A stretch of 7,656 bases of DNA from CAYGVX01 sp964544285 (GTDB taxonomy: Archaea > Thermoproteota > Bathyarchaeia > Bathyarchaeales > SOJC01), in NCBI GenBank assembly GCA_964544285.1, contig CAZJAQ010000061.1, positions 1 through 7,656 on the forward strand. The letters are read 5' to 3'. A program made the position numbers and the translations under genes. Position 1 is the stretch's first letter. Each line of letters starts with the position of its first letter. Shown one piece after another: positions 1-5,839 of this stretch. The notes beneath the pieces were generated by a model, which had not been told where the DNA came from, ran no database searches, and saw only the letters and a list, made by a program, of their open reading frames with translations.

Positions 1-357
1 TATGGCGAAGATGAGGGAAACTGCAACTGAAACACCAAACATGATGAGTAATGTTTTCGGTTCTACTGGTAGACTTATCGGCGCCTCTTCAGTCTTCTTC
101 TCAATCGCATACTCCTTTATCTCGCTCGTGACCATGTCTATTTGCACCTTGGCAAGCATCTTCTTTCCAATCGCCACCTCCACGACGTAGTTCTGATTCT
201 CGATGAACACGTGCTTCGGCTTGACTCCTCTTTTGTGCCCGAGCGATTTCAGGAATATAATGGCTATCGAGGTGACTTGTTGAGCGTTGAGGCTTCTACC
301 TTCTAAGGGCACTCTTTGAGGCATCGGAGGAGCCATTTTCTCACGGGCGATTGCCAT
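1..357 (-). CDS. Membrane-anchored PepSY-like protein, 3' end cut by window edge
   Basis: Minus-strand reading frame of 119 codons, open from an ATG at 357 to the left edge without a stop, so the C-terminus is missing. The start is supported by AGGTGA at 366-371, eight bases upstream; another ATG further upstream meets a stop after three codons. The N-terminus (residues 1-20) is Pro/Met/Arg-rich with no signal peptide. Residues about 24-86 form a compact alpha/beta stretch ending in a strand pair (YVVEVAIG, then VQIDMVTSEIKEYAIE). This resembles the PepSY pattern, in which a polar strand is followed by a D-x-x-T-x-E-I turn. A hydrophobic helix starts near residue 99 (LLIMFGVSVAVSLIFAI) and runs to the edge. 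PepSY domains are small, often membrane-linked modules of varied role, sometimes inhibiting peptidases. The family call rests on pattern only, and the function is unknown. Confidence 0.6.
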   Translation of the reverse strand, partial: MAIAREKMAPPMPQRVPLEGRSLNAQQVTSIAIIFLKSLGHKRGVKPKHVFIENQNYVVEVAIGKKMLAKVQIDMVTSEIKEYAIEKKTEEAPISLPVEPKTLLIMFGVSVAVSLIFAI

Positions 358-397
358 CTAGAACGTCACCTATCTCTTGTTCATGTCTTGAACTTTC

Positions 398-405
398 TTT
401 AATAA
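398..405. promoter_or_regulatory. AT-rich TATA-like element between divergent genes
   Basis: TTTAATAA lies in the 109-base gap between the PepSY-like gene (start 357, minus) and the DUF167 gene (start 467, plus). It is 41 bases from the minus start and 62 from the plus start. Either distance would allow an archaeal TATA box with a start site about 25 bases downstream and a short leader. It is the only good AT-rich match in the gap. Direction cannot be settled from sequence. Confidence 0.35.
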
Positions 406-466
406 GGAAGTGTGTGTATCTCGTCTTACAAACTTACAACATCAAACCGTAAAGGCTGATGAGTAG

Positions 467-757
467 ATGAAACGGCTGAAAACAAAAGACGGCGTCGTGA
501 TGGAGGTTCAGGTAAAGCCCCGTTCAGGAAGTTTCAGGATGCAAGTTAATGATGCCCTCGTGGTCTTCTGTAAACAGCCACCCGTCGAGGGAAAAGTGGA
601 CAGAGAATTAGTGAAGGAGCTTTCGAAGGTTTTCGGTAGGCGAGTTGAAATTGTGGCGGGCTTTCGTTCAAGGGATAAGAAGGTCTTGATTAGAGACGCC
701 TCTGAAGAGGATGTTCTGATGGTTCTGAGGTCTTTGAGAAAAGAGAGTGACGCTTAA
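467..757 (+). CDS. DUF167 / YggU family protein
   Basis: A 96-residue protein with the hallmarks of the small DUF167 (YggU, PF02594) family: VQVKPRSG at residues 14-21, PPVEGKVDREL at 38-48, and VAGFRSRDKKVLI at 63-75. In the usual form of the central motif, Gly-Lys-Ala-Asn is followed by Glu-Leu; here the Asn is Asp, a small deviation. The length is normal for the family, which is found in archaea, bacteria and eukaryotes. Its biochemical role is not established; it is a cytosolic alpha/beta protein. ATG 467 is the only sensible start, although the Shine-Dalgarno signal is weak (AAAGG at 451-455). The gene stands alone on its strand: a divergent membrane protein lies upstream and a convergent one downstream, so context adds little. 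Confidence 0.88.
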   Translation: MKRLKTKDGVVMEVQVKPRSGSFRMQVNDALVVFCKQPPVEGKVDRELVKELSKVFGRRVEIVAGFRSRDKKVLIRDASEEDVLMVLRSLRKESDA

Positions 758-811
758 CTGGTTCTGTTGTGTCAGGGGTCTTGCAGCACCCATAGTAGCC
801 GCCTGTGCATT

Positions 812-843
812 AAAAACCTTCCAAGGACCAAACTTCTATTTTT
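812..843. terminator. Possible pair of opposed T-tract terminators
   Basis: In the convergent gap after the DUF167 gene, the plus strand has TTTTT at 839-843, just inside the end of the opposing gene. The minus strand has TTTTT (AAAAA on plus) at 812-816, about 20 bases past that gene's stop. Archaeal RNA polymerase commonly terminates at such T-runs without a strong hairpin, and no convincing stem is visible. Assignment is tentative. Confidence 0.3.
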
Positions 844-1081
844 CTTGGTGGGCAAGCTTCTCCAAAGCAAGCGCATAGTCTATGCGTTGAAGTTCATAGT
901 GAACGCTCAGGTACAGCCCCACGAACAGCAGCGGAAAGCCCATGATCGTTAGCAAGAGAACTTTAAAGACTAAGCCCGCCGCAGAGACGAGTGCGCCAAG
1001 AGCCCAGACTATCTCTCCAATCAATCGAGCGAAACGAACCTCTGCAATTCTCGCCTTCAGATGTTCAGCGATTTCCGACAC
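836..1081 (-). CDS. Small two-helix membrane protein, unknown function
   Basis: An 81-residue protein not assigned to a family. It has a short amphipathic, charged N-terminus (residues 1-19), then two hydrophobic segments at about 20-38 (ending SAAGLVFK) and 41-60 (VLLLTIMGFPLLFVGLYLSV). A charged, helical tail rich in Glu, Leu and Lys follows (about 61-81). This predicts a hairpin membrane protein with both ends on the same side, probably cytoplasmic. The GTG at 1081 is preferred because GGTGA at 1088-1092 sits six bases upstream; a TTG one codon earlier would be too close to that site. A TATA-like box about 40 bases upstream, the membrane pattern and the ribosome site support a real gene. 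It diverges from the SAM hydroxide adenosyltransferase gene. Confidence 0.65.
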   Translation of the reverse strand: MSEIAEHLKARIAEVRFARLIGEIVWALGALVSAAGLVFKVLLLTIMGFPLLFVGLYLSVHYELQRIDYALALEKLAHQEK

Positions 1082-1120
1082 CAATCTTCACCGTTCAACA
1101 TGAACAGAAAATACAAACGC

Positions 1121-1130
1121 AATATATAAG
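1121..1130. promoter_or_regulatory. Near-palindromic TATA box, possibly bidirectional
   Basis: AATATATAAG on plus reads CTTATATATT on minus; both resemble archaeal TATA boxes. It lies 38 bases ahead of the plus start at 1169 and 39 bases ahead of the minus start at 1081. With start sites about 25 bases from the box, both leaders would be some 18-20 bases, enough for the ribosome-binding sites seen on each side. Confidence 0.55.
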
Positions 1131-1168
1131 TGCTGACCAAAAACACGGCTATACGAGGGAACAAGGGC

Positions 1169-1978
1169 ATGCGGCAGAGAATAGTCACACTTCTCTCCGA
1201 CTTCGGATTGAAAGACCCATACGTCGCTGAAATGAAAGCCATCATACTCAGCAAATGCCCCGAAGCGAGAATCGTCGACATCAGCCATGAAATCGCCAAA
1301 TTCGATATTCGCATGGGCGCCTTCGTCCTAGCATCGGCTGCACCGTATTTTCCAAAAGACACCGTGCACGTCGCCGTCGTAGACCCCGGAGTTGGGACTA
1401 AACGTCGCCCCATAATCATAGAAACCAAACATAGCTATTTCGTGGGTCCTGACAACGGAGTGCTTACTTTGGCTGCGTCGAAAGAAGGCTTGCGGCATGC
1501 GTATGTTATTGAAAACCCGCGATACATGCTTCCAAAGGTTTCGAAGACTTTCCATGGAAGGGACGTTTTTGCACCCGCCGCAGCCTATTTAGCTAAGGCT
1601 TGTCCCGCGGCAGACTTTGGAAAAGAGATTGCTGATTACGTGGTGCCTAGCTTTGCGAAGCCACGTTTTGAGAAGACCGCTGTGGTCGGCGAAGTGTTAC
1701 ATGTTGACGACTTTGGCAACATAATCACCAACATCTCTGCAGAAGCCTTAGAGAAGCTTGGTGTTCGAGAAGAAGGGTTTATCAGGGTTGAAGTTGGCAA
1801 GAAGTCTGCGTCTTTGAAGCTTTGCTCTGCCTACGGCGACGTTTCGCCAGGCGAAGCTCTGGCAATAATCGGCAGCCATGATTTCTTGGAGGGTTCGGTG
1901 AACCAGGGCAGTGCGGCAAAGAAGTTTAGGGCAAAACGTGGAGACTCCGTCAGAGTTCAGCTGCAGGGTTGTGGTTGA
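1169..1978 (+). CDS. SAM hydroxide adenosyltransferase (DUF62 family)
   Basis: A 269-residue protein of the DUF62 family (SAM hydroxide adenosyltransferase, related to fluorinase and chlorinase). The known reaction of archaeal members is attack of hydroxide on S-adenosylmethionine, giving adenosine and methionine. The N-terminal domain carries LLSDFGLKDPYVAEMKA (8-24), VVDPGVGTKRRP (70-81), VGPDNGVL (92-99) and TFHGRDVFAP (127-136). The C-terminal domain carries VDDFGNIITNI (179-189) and GSHDFLEGSVNQGSA (235-249). The Asp-Arg-His set described for the archaeal enzyme corresponds to Asp72, Arg79 and His129, with the expected seven-residue Asp-Arg spacing. ATG 1169 is preferred over an in-frame GTG at 1130, because the latter overlaps the TATA box and GAGGGA at 1155-1160 serves the ATG. 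The physiological role of the family is uncertain. The 3' end overlaps the convergent nadM by 22 bases. Confidence 0.92.
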   Translation: MRQRIVTLLSDFGLKDPYVAEMKAIILSKCPEARIVDISHEIAKFDIRMGAFVLASAAPYFPKDTVHVAVVDPGVGTKRRPIIIETKHSYFVGPDNGVLTLAASKEGLRHAYVIENPRYMLPKVSKTFHGRDVFAPAAAYLAKACPAADFGKEIADYVVPSFAKPRFEKTAVVGEVLHVDDFGNIITNISAEALEKLGVREEGFIRVEVGKKSASLKLCSAYGDVSPGEALAIIGSHDFLEGSVNQGSAAKKFRAKRGDSVRVQLQGCG

Positions 1979-2499
1979 ACCTTATCAGTCTTCGCTAGGT
2001 CTTGGAGTCTGCTTACGCCGTCTACCTCTTTGATGTATTCAGCGACGCTTTTGGGCACGAGTTCCGTCCAACTCTTGTTCTTCAGCATTCTCTCCCTTAT
2101 CTCAGTGGCTAAGTAGAGGTGACGTTTGTTGAAGGGAATAGATTTTACCGGAAAGCCTGCTTCCGTGAACAGGCGACACGTGAGGGGCTCATTCGAATAT
2201 ACACGCTCAAACTTAGGCGTGTATCCCCGCACCTCTGCGACCCACATCATGTGAACGTGCATGTCTCGGATGGGGATAACCCAGTACTTCGAAGGCGAAA
2301 TCTTGGCTTCATCTAGGGCTTTGCGGACCATGGTGACTCTTTCGCCCGCCGTGAAGGGATTATCTAAGCGGTGACTGTACTGGGCGCTGCCGATGACTAT
2401 TATCACTTCTTCAACTTCAGAAAGCATGTGTTTTATGGCGTGAAGATGACCCAGATGGAAGGGTTGAAACCGTCCGACGTACAGTCCCCGCGACGTCAA
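1957..2499 (-). CDS. nadM: Nicotinamide-nucleotide adenylyltransferase, archaeal type
   Basis: A 180-residue cytosolic enzyme that joins NMN and ATP to give NAD and pyrophosphate, the last common step of NAD synthesis. Nucleotidyltransferase signature GRFQPFHLGH at residues 9-18 includes the H-x-G-H motif (His15, His18). GSAQYSH at 37-43, NPFTAGER at 47-54, YSNEPLT at 101-107 and ATEIRERM at 131-138 match the archaeal NadM pattern, and the length is normal. The start is TTG at 2499, supported by GGTGA at 2509-2513 nine bases upstream; no in-frame ATG precedes the signature. It is the last gene of the leftward five-gene run, 40 bases after the DUF429 gene, so it may be co-transcribed or have its own weak promoter. 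The last ~20 residues are polar, outside the conserved core, and overlap the convergent gene. Confidence 0.94.
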   Translation of the reverse strand: MTSRGLYVGRFQPFHLGHLHAIKHMLSEVEEVIIVIGSAQYSHRLDNPFTAGERVTMVRKALDEAKISPSKYWVIPIRDMHVHMMWVAEVRGYTPKFERVYSNEPLTCRLFTEAGFPVKSIPFNKRHLYLATEIRERMLKNKSWTELVPKSVAEYIKEVDGVSRLQDLAKTDKVQPQPCS

Positions 2500-2539
2500 T
2501 TAAAGCCTTCACCGTTAACTGCATAATGCATGCATGGAC

Positions 2540-3124
2540 TTAACGTTTGCCGTCTGGCATCATTATTGTTTGTTCGGCAGCTCCGTAAGCGACAGCTTTC
2601 CCCTCTAGGAATAGTTTTCCCACGTAGGCGCACGTAACCGCGTCCAGCTCGTGGTCGTTCATTCTGTCAGTCAAGCCTGTAATCTTCAACTTCTCCAAGC
2701 CGCTTTTCAGCTCTTCGAGTCCTTCTTGTTTTCGGGGAATCTTCAAAACGTCTTGTGCTCCTCCAGGGTAGACTTCAATAACCTTGAAGTGTTTTTCTTC
2801 GAGGATTTTCTTCAGTCTTATGCCTCTGGTGGTCAGTCTTCTCATAGGTCCCAGTGTGATTGGGAAGAATTTTATCCCTCTTCTTTGGAGCTCTTTGTCG
2901 CATTCTCTCAGGTGAACGTTCGTCCGTTCTTCTATGGATTTTCTCCCCGCTGGCAGACTTAGGGGCGCGTCGACGGCGACTACTTCGGGCTTACTCTCCG
3001 TTATTTTTCTGATTATTTCTTCGTCTCCGTAGACCGTGAAGGCTTCTGCTTTCATGCTTCTAAGGATGCAAAAGCCCGTGGGTCGGCTTTCTGCGCCTGC
3101 TAAGTCCAAGCCAACTATCGACAT
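2540..3124 (-). CDS. DUF429 family protein (RNase H-like fold, putative nuclease)
   Basis: A 194-residue protein of the DUF429 family (PF04250). Visible motifs are VGLDLAG at residues 4-10, VVAVDAPLSLP at 48-58, a block RECDKELQRRGIKFFPI (73-89), LGPM and LTTRG (91-101), VIEVYPGGAQDVL (115-127) and DHELDAVTCAY (157-167). The acidic residues Asp7, Asp52, Glu117 and Asp157/Asp161 sit where RNase H-like folds carry metal ligands, so a nuclease or phosphotransfer role is plausible. No reaction is established for the family as far as I know. ATG 3124 lies seven bases past the stop of the alkyltransferase gene, and no strong ribosome site is visible, which suggests translational coupling. Adjacency to a DNA repair protein hints at nucleic-acid metabolism, but that is inference. 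Confidence 0.85.
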   Translation of the reverse strand: MSIVGLDLAGAESRPTGFCILRSMKAEAFTVYGDEEIIRKITESKPEVVAVDAPLSLPAGRKSIEERTNVHLRECDKELQRRGIKFFPITLGPMRRLTTRGIRLKKILEEKHFKVIEVYPGGAQDVLKIPRKQEGLEELKSGLEKLKITGLTDRMNDHELDAVTCAYVGKLFLEGKAVAYGAAEQTIMMPDGKR

Positions 3125-3130
3125 TAGACG

Positions 3131-3718
3131 TCAACTTTTTTGCCGGGGTTTGAGCATGCTGATTGGAAACAGTTTCAATGCTTTGCCACTCATTTGAGCT
3201 TCAAACGCTTCACTGTAGTTGCGGTTTTCTCTCTGCAGAATGTCCCACTTTGCCTTCAAACCTCCTCCGTAGCCGCCTAGAGTCATGTCTGCTGCCACTA
3301 CTCGGTGGCAGGGAACCAGGGGCGCGAAGGGGTTAGTCGCCATCACACGCCCCGCCGAACGAGGGCTTCCGCCCGCAGCTTTGGCTAGAGCGCCATAAGT
3401 CGTTACGTAGCCTATGGGAATGAGCGCAGTCGTCTTCAACACACGCTGAGCGTAGTTGGACAGGCGGGTCATAGCGAATTGGAAGCTAAAACTAGCGTCT
3501 TTTCCATCCCAAACCGCCTTAATAGCCCTTAAAACTTTTTCTGCAAGCTCCTCACTCTCCTGAGCAACCTGAAAGACTGTGTTGTAGGGTAGTTCCCTCA
3601 GAAGGGACCTAAAGGCGTCTTTCTCGTTGAAGGTAAGCGTGGTAGCGAAGATTCTGTCGTCTTCGAGAGCGACACCGCACCATAGATCGCCGATTTTTTG
3701 GACGTGAAGGTTGATCAT
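3131..3718 (-). CDS. ogt: Methylated-DNA--protein-cysteine S-methyltransferase (O6-alkylguanine repair)
   Basis: A 195-residue suicide repair protein that moves the alkyl group from O6-alkylguanine in DNA to its own cysteine. The C-terminal domain has the active-site motif VPCHRVV (135-141, Cys137), the start of the winged helix at TALIPIGYVTTYGALAKAAG (97-116), and the recognition helix PRSAGRVMATNP (119-130), in which Arg120 aligns with the arginine finger. The glycine-rich LGGYGGGLKAKWDIL loop (147-161) follows. Residues 1-80 form the divergent N-terminal domain. The frame is open up to a GTG at 3787 that touches the permease stop. However, ATG 3718 is chosen because GGAG at 3725-3728 lies six bases upstream and family proteins are usually shorter. 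The last ~25 residues extend past the conserved core. The gene lies between the exporter pair and the DUF429 gene. Confidence 0.93.
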   Translation of the reverse strand: MINLHVQKIGDLWCGVALEDDRIFATTLTFNEKDAFRSLLRELPYNTVFQVAQESEELAEKVLRAIKAVWDGKDASFSFQFAMTRLSNYAQRVLKTTALIPIGYVTTYGALAKAAGGSPRSAGRVMATNPFAPLVPCHRVVAADMTLGGYGGGLKAKWDILQRENRNYSEAFEAQMSGKALKLFPISMLKPRQKS

Positions 3719-3724
3719 GCAATT

Positions 3725-3728
3725 CTCC
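3725..3728 (-). promoter_or_regulatory. Ribosome-binding site deciding the alkyltransferase start
   Basis: GGAG on the minus strand, six bases before ATG 3718. It favours this start over the GTG at 3787, which would add 23 residues of unconserved sequence and overlap the permease stop by one base. Confidence 0.6.
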
Positions 3729-3786
3729 GCATCCTTATGCGAGGGGTGTAGGATAATGTTTTGCCCTAGTCCTCCACAATTTGCCA

Positions 3787-4731
3787 CTATTCCTTTATTT
3801 CTGCTCGCTTAAACGCGAACCATGCTATGAAGGAGAACACGAAAACGTAGACCAGAGCGACTAGGATAGACCGCAACAGGATAAATCCTACGGCTTCGGT
3901 GTAGAGGGGTTGCCCACCGCCAAAAAGGCTCTTGTAAAACTGTACTTCTGCGGAGGGATATAACGCATAATTGACCAGGTTTGCAGCAATTTGGTCAGTG
4001 CCCGTTGATATGGCTTTACCCGTAAACCCCGGGATGATTGAACCTCCGATATCTCTAGCGAAACCCGTGGCGCCGCTGCCCACTACATAACTGAGTATCC
4101 AAGCTTGCTCCGTCACCACAGAAACAAGCCCCGTGACTATGTTCGCGCCCATCCACCCGCCGAAAGTGCCTAAAGCGGCAATCAAGGAACTTTTTGAAAG
4201 AGAGCCCAAAGCCAACACTATGGTTATCCACACGAAAGTGCTGAGTAAACTTCCCAACAAAGACAGCGGAAGCAGGTGAAGGTTGTTCTGAGCACCGTAG
4301 ATTATCGTTCCTCCTACTGCCATGTAGACGGTAAGCACCACGTAGGTGGCAAGCAGGGTCAAGAAGGCAGCGAACATTTTTCCCAAGAAGACCATTGTGC
4401 GAGAAATAGGCTTCGTGAGTAAGGGAACGATTGAGCCGCTCTCGAACTCTCCCGAAATGCTATTCATCGCCGTGACTATGGCGAAGAGTAGAAACCCGAA
4501 ACCACCGATCCCGCTGCCCGTTTCTATAATATAATTGGGCTGAGGTTCCAGAGGAGTGTTCATCACGTTGCTCAGAATCACTGGGATGAACAAACTGAGG
4601 GTTGCGAGGACGAAAGCTACAACAATCATACCCAAAAACTTCTTCTTACGCAGGTTCCAGAGAAGTTCATACCTCACCATCGCCAGAAAAGCGTTCCACC
4701 GAGAATGCTTCATGGTTTCTGGGCTGATCAT
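3787..4731 (-). CDS. ABC-2 type transporter permease
   Basis: A 314-residue integral membrane protein, the channel half of an ABC-2 exporter. The cytoplasmic N-terminus holds a basic stretch (RYELLWNLRKKKF, 20-32). About six hydrophobic segments follow, near residues 33-54, 74-90, 114-143, 157-177, 182-206 and 281-307. Between the second and third lies the typical cytoplasmic motif E-x-E-S-G-S-I-V-P-L-L-T-K-P-I-S-R (95-111), seen in ABC2_membrane_2-type permeases. A long loop (about 207-280) connects the fifth and sixth and probably faces outside. The start ATG at 4731 overlaps the ATPase stop by four bases (ATGA), a sign of coupled translation and a shared complex. The substrate cannot be told from sequence; exporters of this type move lipids, drugs, peptides or ions. 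Confidence 0.9.
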   Translation of the reverse strand: MISPETMKHSRWNAFLAMVRYELLWNLRKKKFLGMIVVAFVLATLSLFIPVILSNVMNTPLEPQPNYIIETGSGIGGFGFLLFAIVTAMNSISGEFESGSIVPLLTKPISRTMVFLGKMFAAFLTLLATYVVLTVYMAVGGTIIYGAQNNLHLLPLSLLGSLLSTFVWITIVLALGSLSKSSLIAALGTFGGWMGANIVTGLVSVVTEQAWILSYVVGSGATGFARDIGGSIIPGFTGKAISTGTDQIAANLVNYALYPSAEVQFYKSLFGGGQPLYTEAVGFILLRSILVALVYVFVFSFIAWFAFKRAEIKE

Positions 4732-5669
4732 TTTTGCCCACTCTCCTGATTCTTGACGAGTTTAACAAAGATGTCTTCTAGACTTTGACCTTCAGTCTTC
4801 ATAGATGTTATCACCCCTCCAGCCTTGGTAATTGCCTGAGACACTTCGGGTCTAACGTCGTCGCTTGTGCTCACTTCTATGGTAAGCGTGTTGTTTTTCT
4901 TTGTTACTTCGGAGACGAAGGGCAATTTCTTGACACTCTCTATGACGTCTTTTTCCAGCCTTGTCACTTCAACCACGAATACAGCGGGTCCGGCGAACTT
5001 CTTCGAGATATTCTCGAGTTTGTCAGAAGTCAACGCCACACCCTTATGAATTATCGTGGCATGCGTACAGACCTGCTGAACCTCGAAGAGCAGATGCGAC
5101 GAAAGGAAAACCGTCGTACCCTCTTGCGCAATGTGCTTCACCAGCTCTCTAACCTCCACCATGCCCACAGGGTCCAAGCCTAAGCTCGGCTCGTCCAAGA
5201 TCACCAAGTCTGGAGCGTTCAACAACGCCTGAGCGATTCCCAAGCGCTGCTGCATGCCCTTGCTGTACTTGCCCAGAGCATCTTTCTCTCGTCCCTTAAG
5301 CCCCACGAGATCCAATAGTTTAGGCAGCTGGTCTAGCCTCTGCTGTTTCGTCATTCCGAACATTTTTCCATAGATGTCTAAGAGTTCCCATCCCGTCAGA
5401 TGCTTGGGGAATTTGGGTAGTTCGGGCATGTACCCTAAGTGCAGTCTCATTTCTGGCTTGTCTCCAGAGGCTTCTCTGTCGAGGACTCTGATCGTTCCTT
5501 CATCTGGCTTCAGCAAGCCGACTATCATCTTTATGGTGGTGGTCTTGCCTGCGCCGTTTGGACCTAAAAAACCGTGCACTGTTTTGGCTTCAACTTCTAG
5601 GTTCAGCTTGTTCACGGCGGTTAGGTTGCCGTATTTTTTCGTCACATTTTCGGTTTTTATGGCTAACAA
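4728..5669 (-). CDS. ABC-2 type exporter ATP-binding protein
   Basis: A 313-residue ATPase that powers the permease encoded next. The nucleotide-binding domain has Walker A GPNGAGKTT (36-44), a Q-loop region LGYMPE (78-83) in which Glu stands where importers have Gln, signature YSKGMQQR (135-142), Walker B LVILDEP (155-161), D-loop GLDP (164-167) and switch His192. Residues about 228-306 form the small C-terminal domain common in this exporter class, ending in the usual SLEDIF-x-K-L motif. The frame is open from a GTG at 5678, but TTG 5669 is favoured because AAGGTG (5676-5681) lies exactly six bases upstream. It is the first gene of the leftward operon and diverges from an Lrp-like regulator. 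An inverted repeat in its promoter suggests local control. Confidence 0.95.
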   Translation of the reverse strand: MLAIKTENVTKKYGNLTAVNKLNLEVEAKTVHGFLGPNGAGKTTTIKMIVGLLKPDEGTIRVLDREASGDKPEMRLHLGYMPELPKFPKHLTGWELLDIYGKMFGMTKQQRLDQLPKLLDLVGLKGREKDALGKYSKGMQQRLGIAQALLNAPDLVILDEPSLGLDPVGMVEVRELVKHIAQEGTTVFLSSHLLFEVQQVCTHATIIHKGVALTSDKLENISKKFAGPAVFVVEVTRLEKDVIESVKKLPFVSEVTKKNNTLTIEVSTSDDVRPEVSQAITKAGGVITSMKTEGQSLEDIFVKLVKNQESGQK

Positions 5670-5701
5670 CGCCAACACCTTGCATTTATCGCTTGACTTT
5701 C

Positions 5702-5714
5702 GCAGAATATCTGC
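5702..5714. promoter_or_regulatory. Inverted repeat, candidate operator for the exporter operon
   Basis: GCAGA-ATA-TCTGC: five-base perfect arms around a three-base centre. It lies just downstream of the presumed minus-strand TATA box (5723-5730) and ends next to the expected start site near 5700. A regulator bound there should block transcription. The CAG...CTG arms around an AT centre faintly recall Lrp-type sites; the divergent Lrp-like gene is the obvious candidate binder. Binding is inferred. Confidence 0.4.
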
Positions 5715-5722
5715 AAAGCTCG

Positions 5723-5730
5723 AATTTAAG
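5723..5730 (-). promoter_or_regulatory. TATA-like box for the ABC exporter operon
   Basis: Minus-strand CTTAAATT, 53 bases upstream of the TTG start at 5669. A start site about 25 bases on, near 5700, leaves a leader of roughly 30 bases that contains the AAGGTG ribosome site. Confidence 0.45.
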
Positions 5731-5733
5731 ATT

Positions 5734-5820
5734 TTATTGTCGGGGAATTGTGTTTAGATGAAAAGGCTTTTTTAATTCGTTTTTATTGTAATTCCAAGCA
5801 GGCTCGAAATATTATTGTAA
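5734..5820 (+). repeat. Three direct copies of TTATTGT in the divergent promoter region
   Basis: TTATTGT occurs at 5734-5740, 5783-5789 and 5812-5818. The last two extend to TTATTGTAA and lie 29 bases apart, near three helical turns. A second direct repeat, GCTCGAA, occurs at 5718-5724 and 5802-5808. The region is AT-rich, so chance is possible, but repeated words in the gap between a regulator and its divergent neighbour are what autoregulatory sites look like. Confidence 0.3.
5769..5776 (+). promoter_or_regulatory. Possible TATA-like box for the Lrp-like gene
   Basis: TTTTTAAT lies 63 bases before the TTG start at 5840, predicting a start site near 5797 between the two TTATTGTAA copies. 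A second AT-rich word, AAATATTA at 5807-5814, is nearer the gene but would give an almost leaderless transcript, which does not fit the GGTGA ribosome site at 5826-5830. Confidence 0.3.
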
Positions 5821-5839
5821 AGCTTGGTGAGAAACGGGC

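Noticed and set aside
459..470. Three-codon mini-frame ATG AGT AGA TGA overlapping the DUF167 start
   Set aside because: Too short to judge; without a clear ribosome site or conservation it is most likely chance.
817..826. CCTTCCAAGG stem as an intrinsic terminator hairpin
   Set aside because: The four-base arms leave a two-base loop, too small to fold.
758..835. Possible small RNA or tRNA in the convergent gap after the DUF167 gene
   Set aside because: No cloverleaf, no T-loop consensus and no stable stem were visible by eye; only T-runs compatible with termination.
1130..1168. In-frame GTG upstream start for the SAM hydroxide adenosyltransferase
   Set aside because: It overlaps the TATA box at 1121-1130 and lies ahead of the predicted transcription start; the added 13 residues are not family-like.
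1057..1428. Open frame of 123 codons on the minus strand within the adenosyltransferase gene
   Set aside because: It is antisense to strongly conserved DUF62 motifs and has low-quality composition with no recognisable domain.
3719..3787. GTG start at 3787 for the alkyltransferase
   Set aside because: The extra 23 residues do not look conserved, and a well-spaced GGAG precedes the ATG at 3718.
4785..5183. Open frame of 132 codons on the plus strand inside the ABC ATPase gene
   Set aside because: It is antisense to the conserved Walker B and H-loop region and has no domain or start signal.
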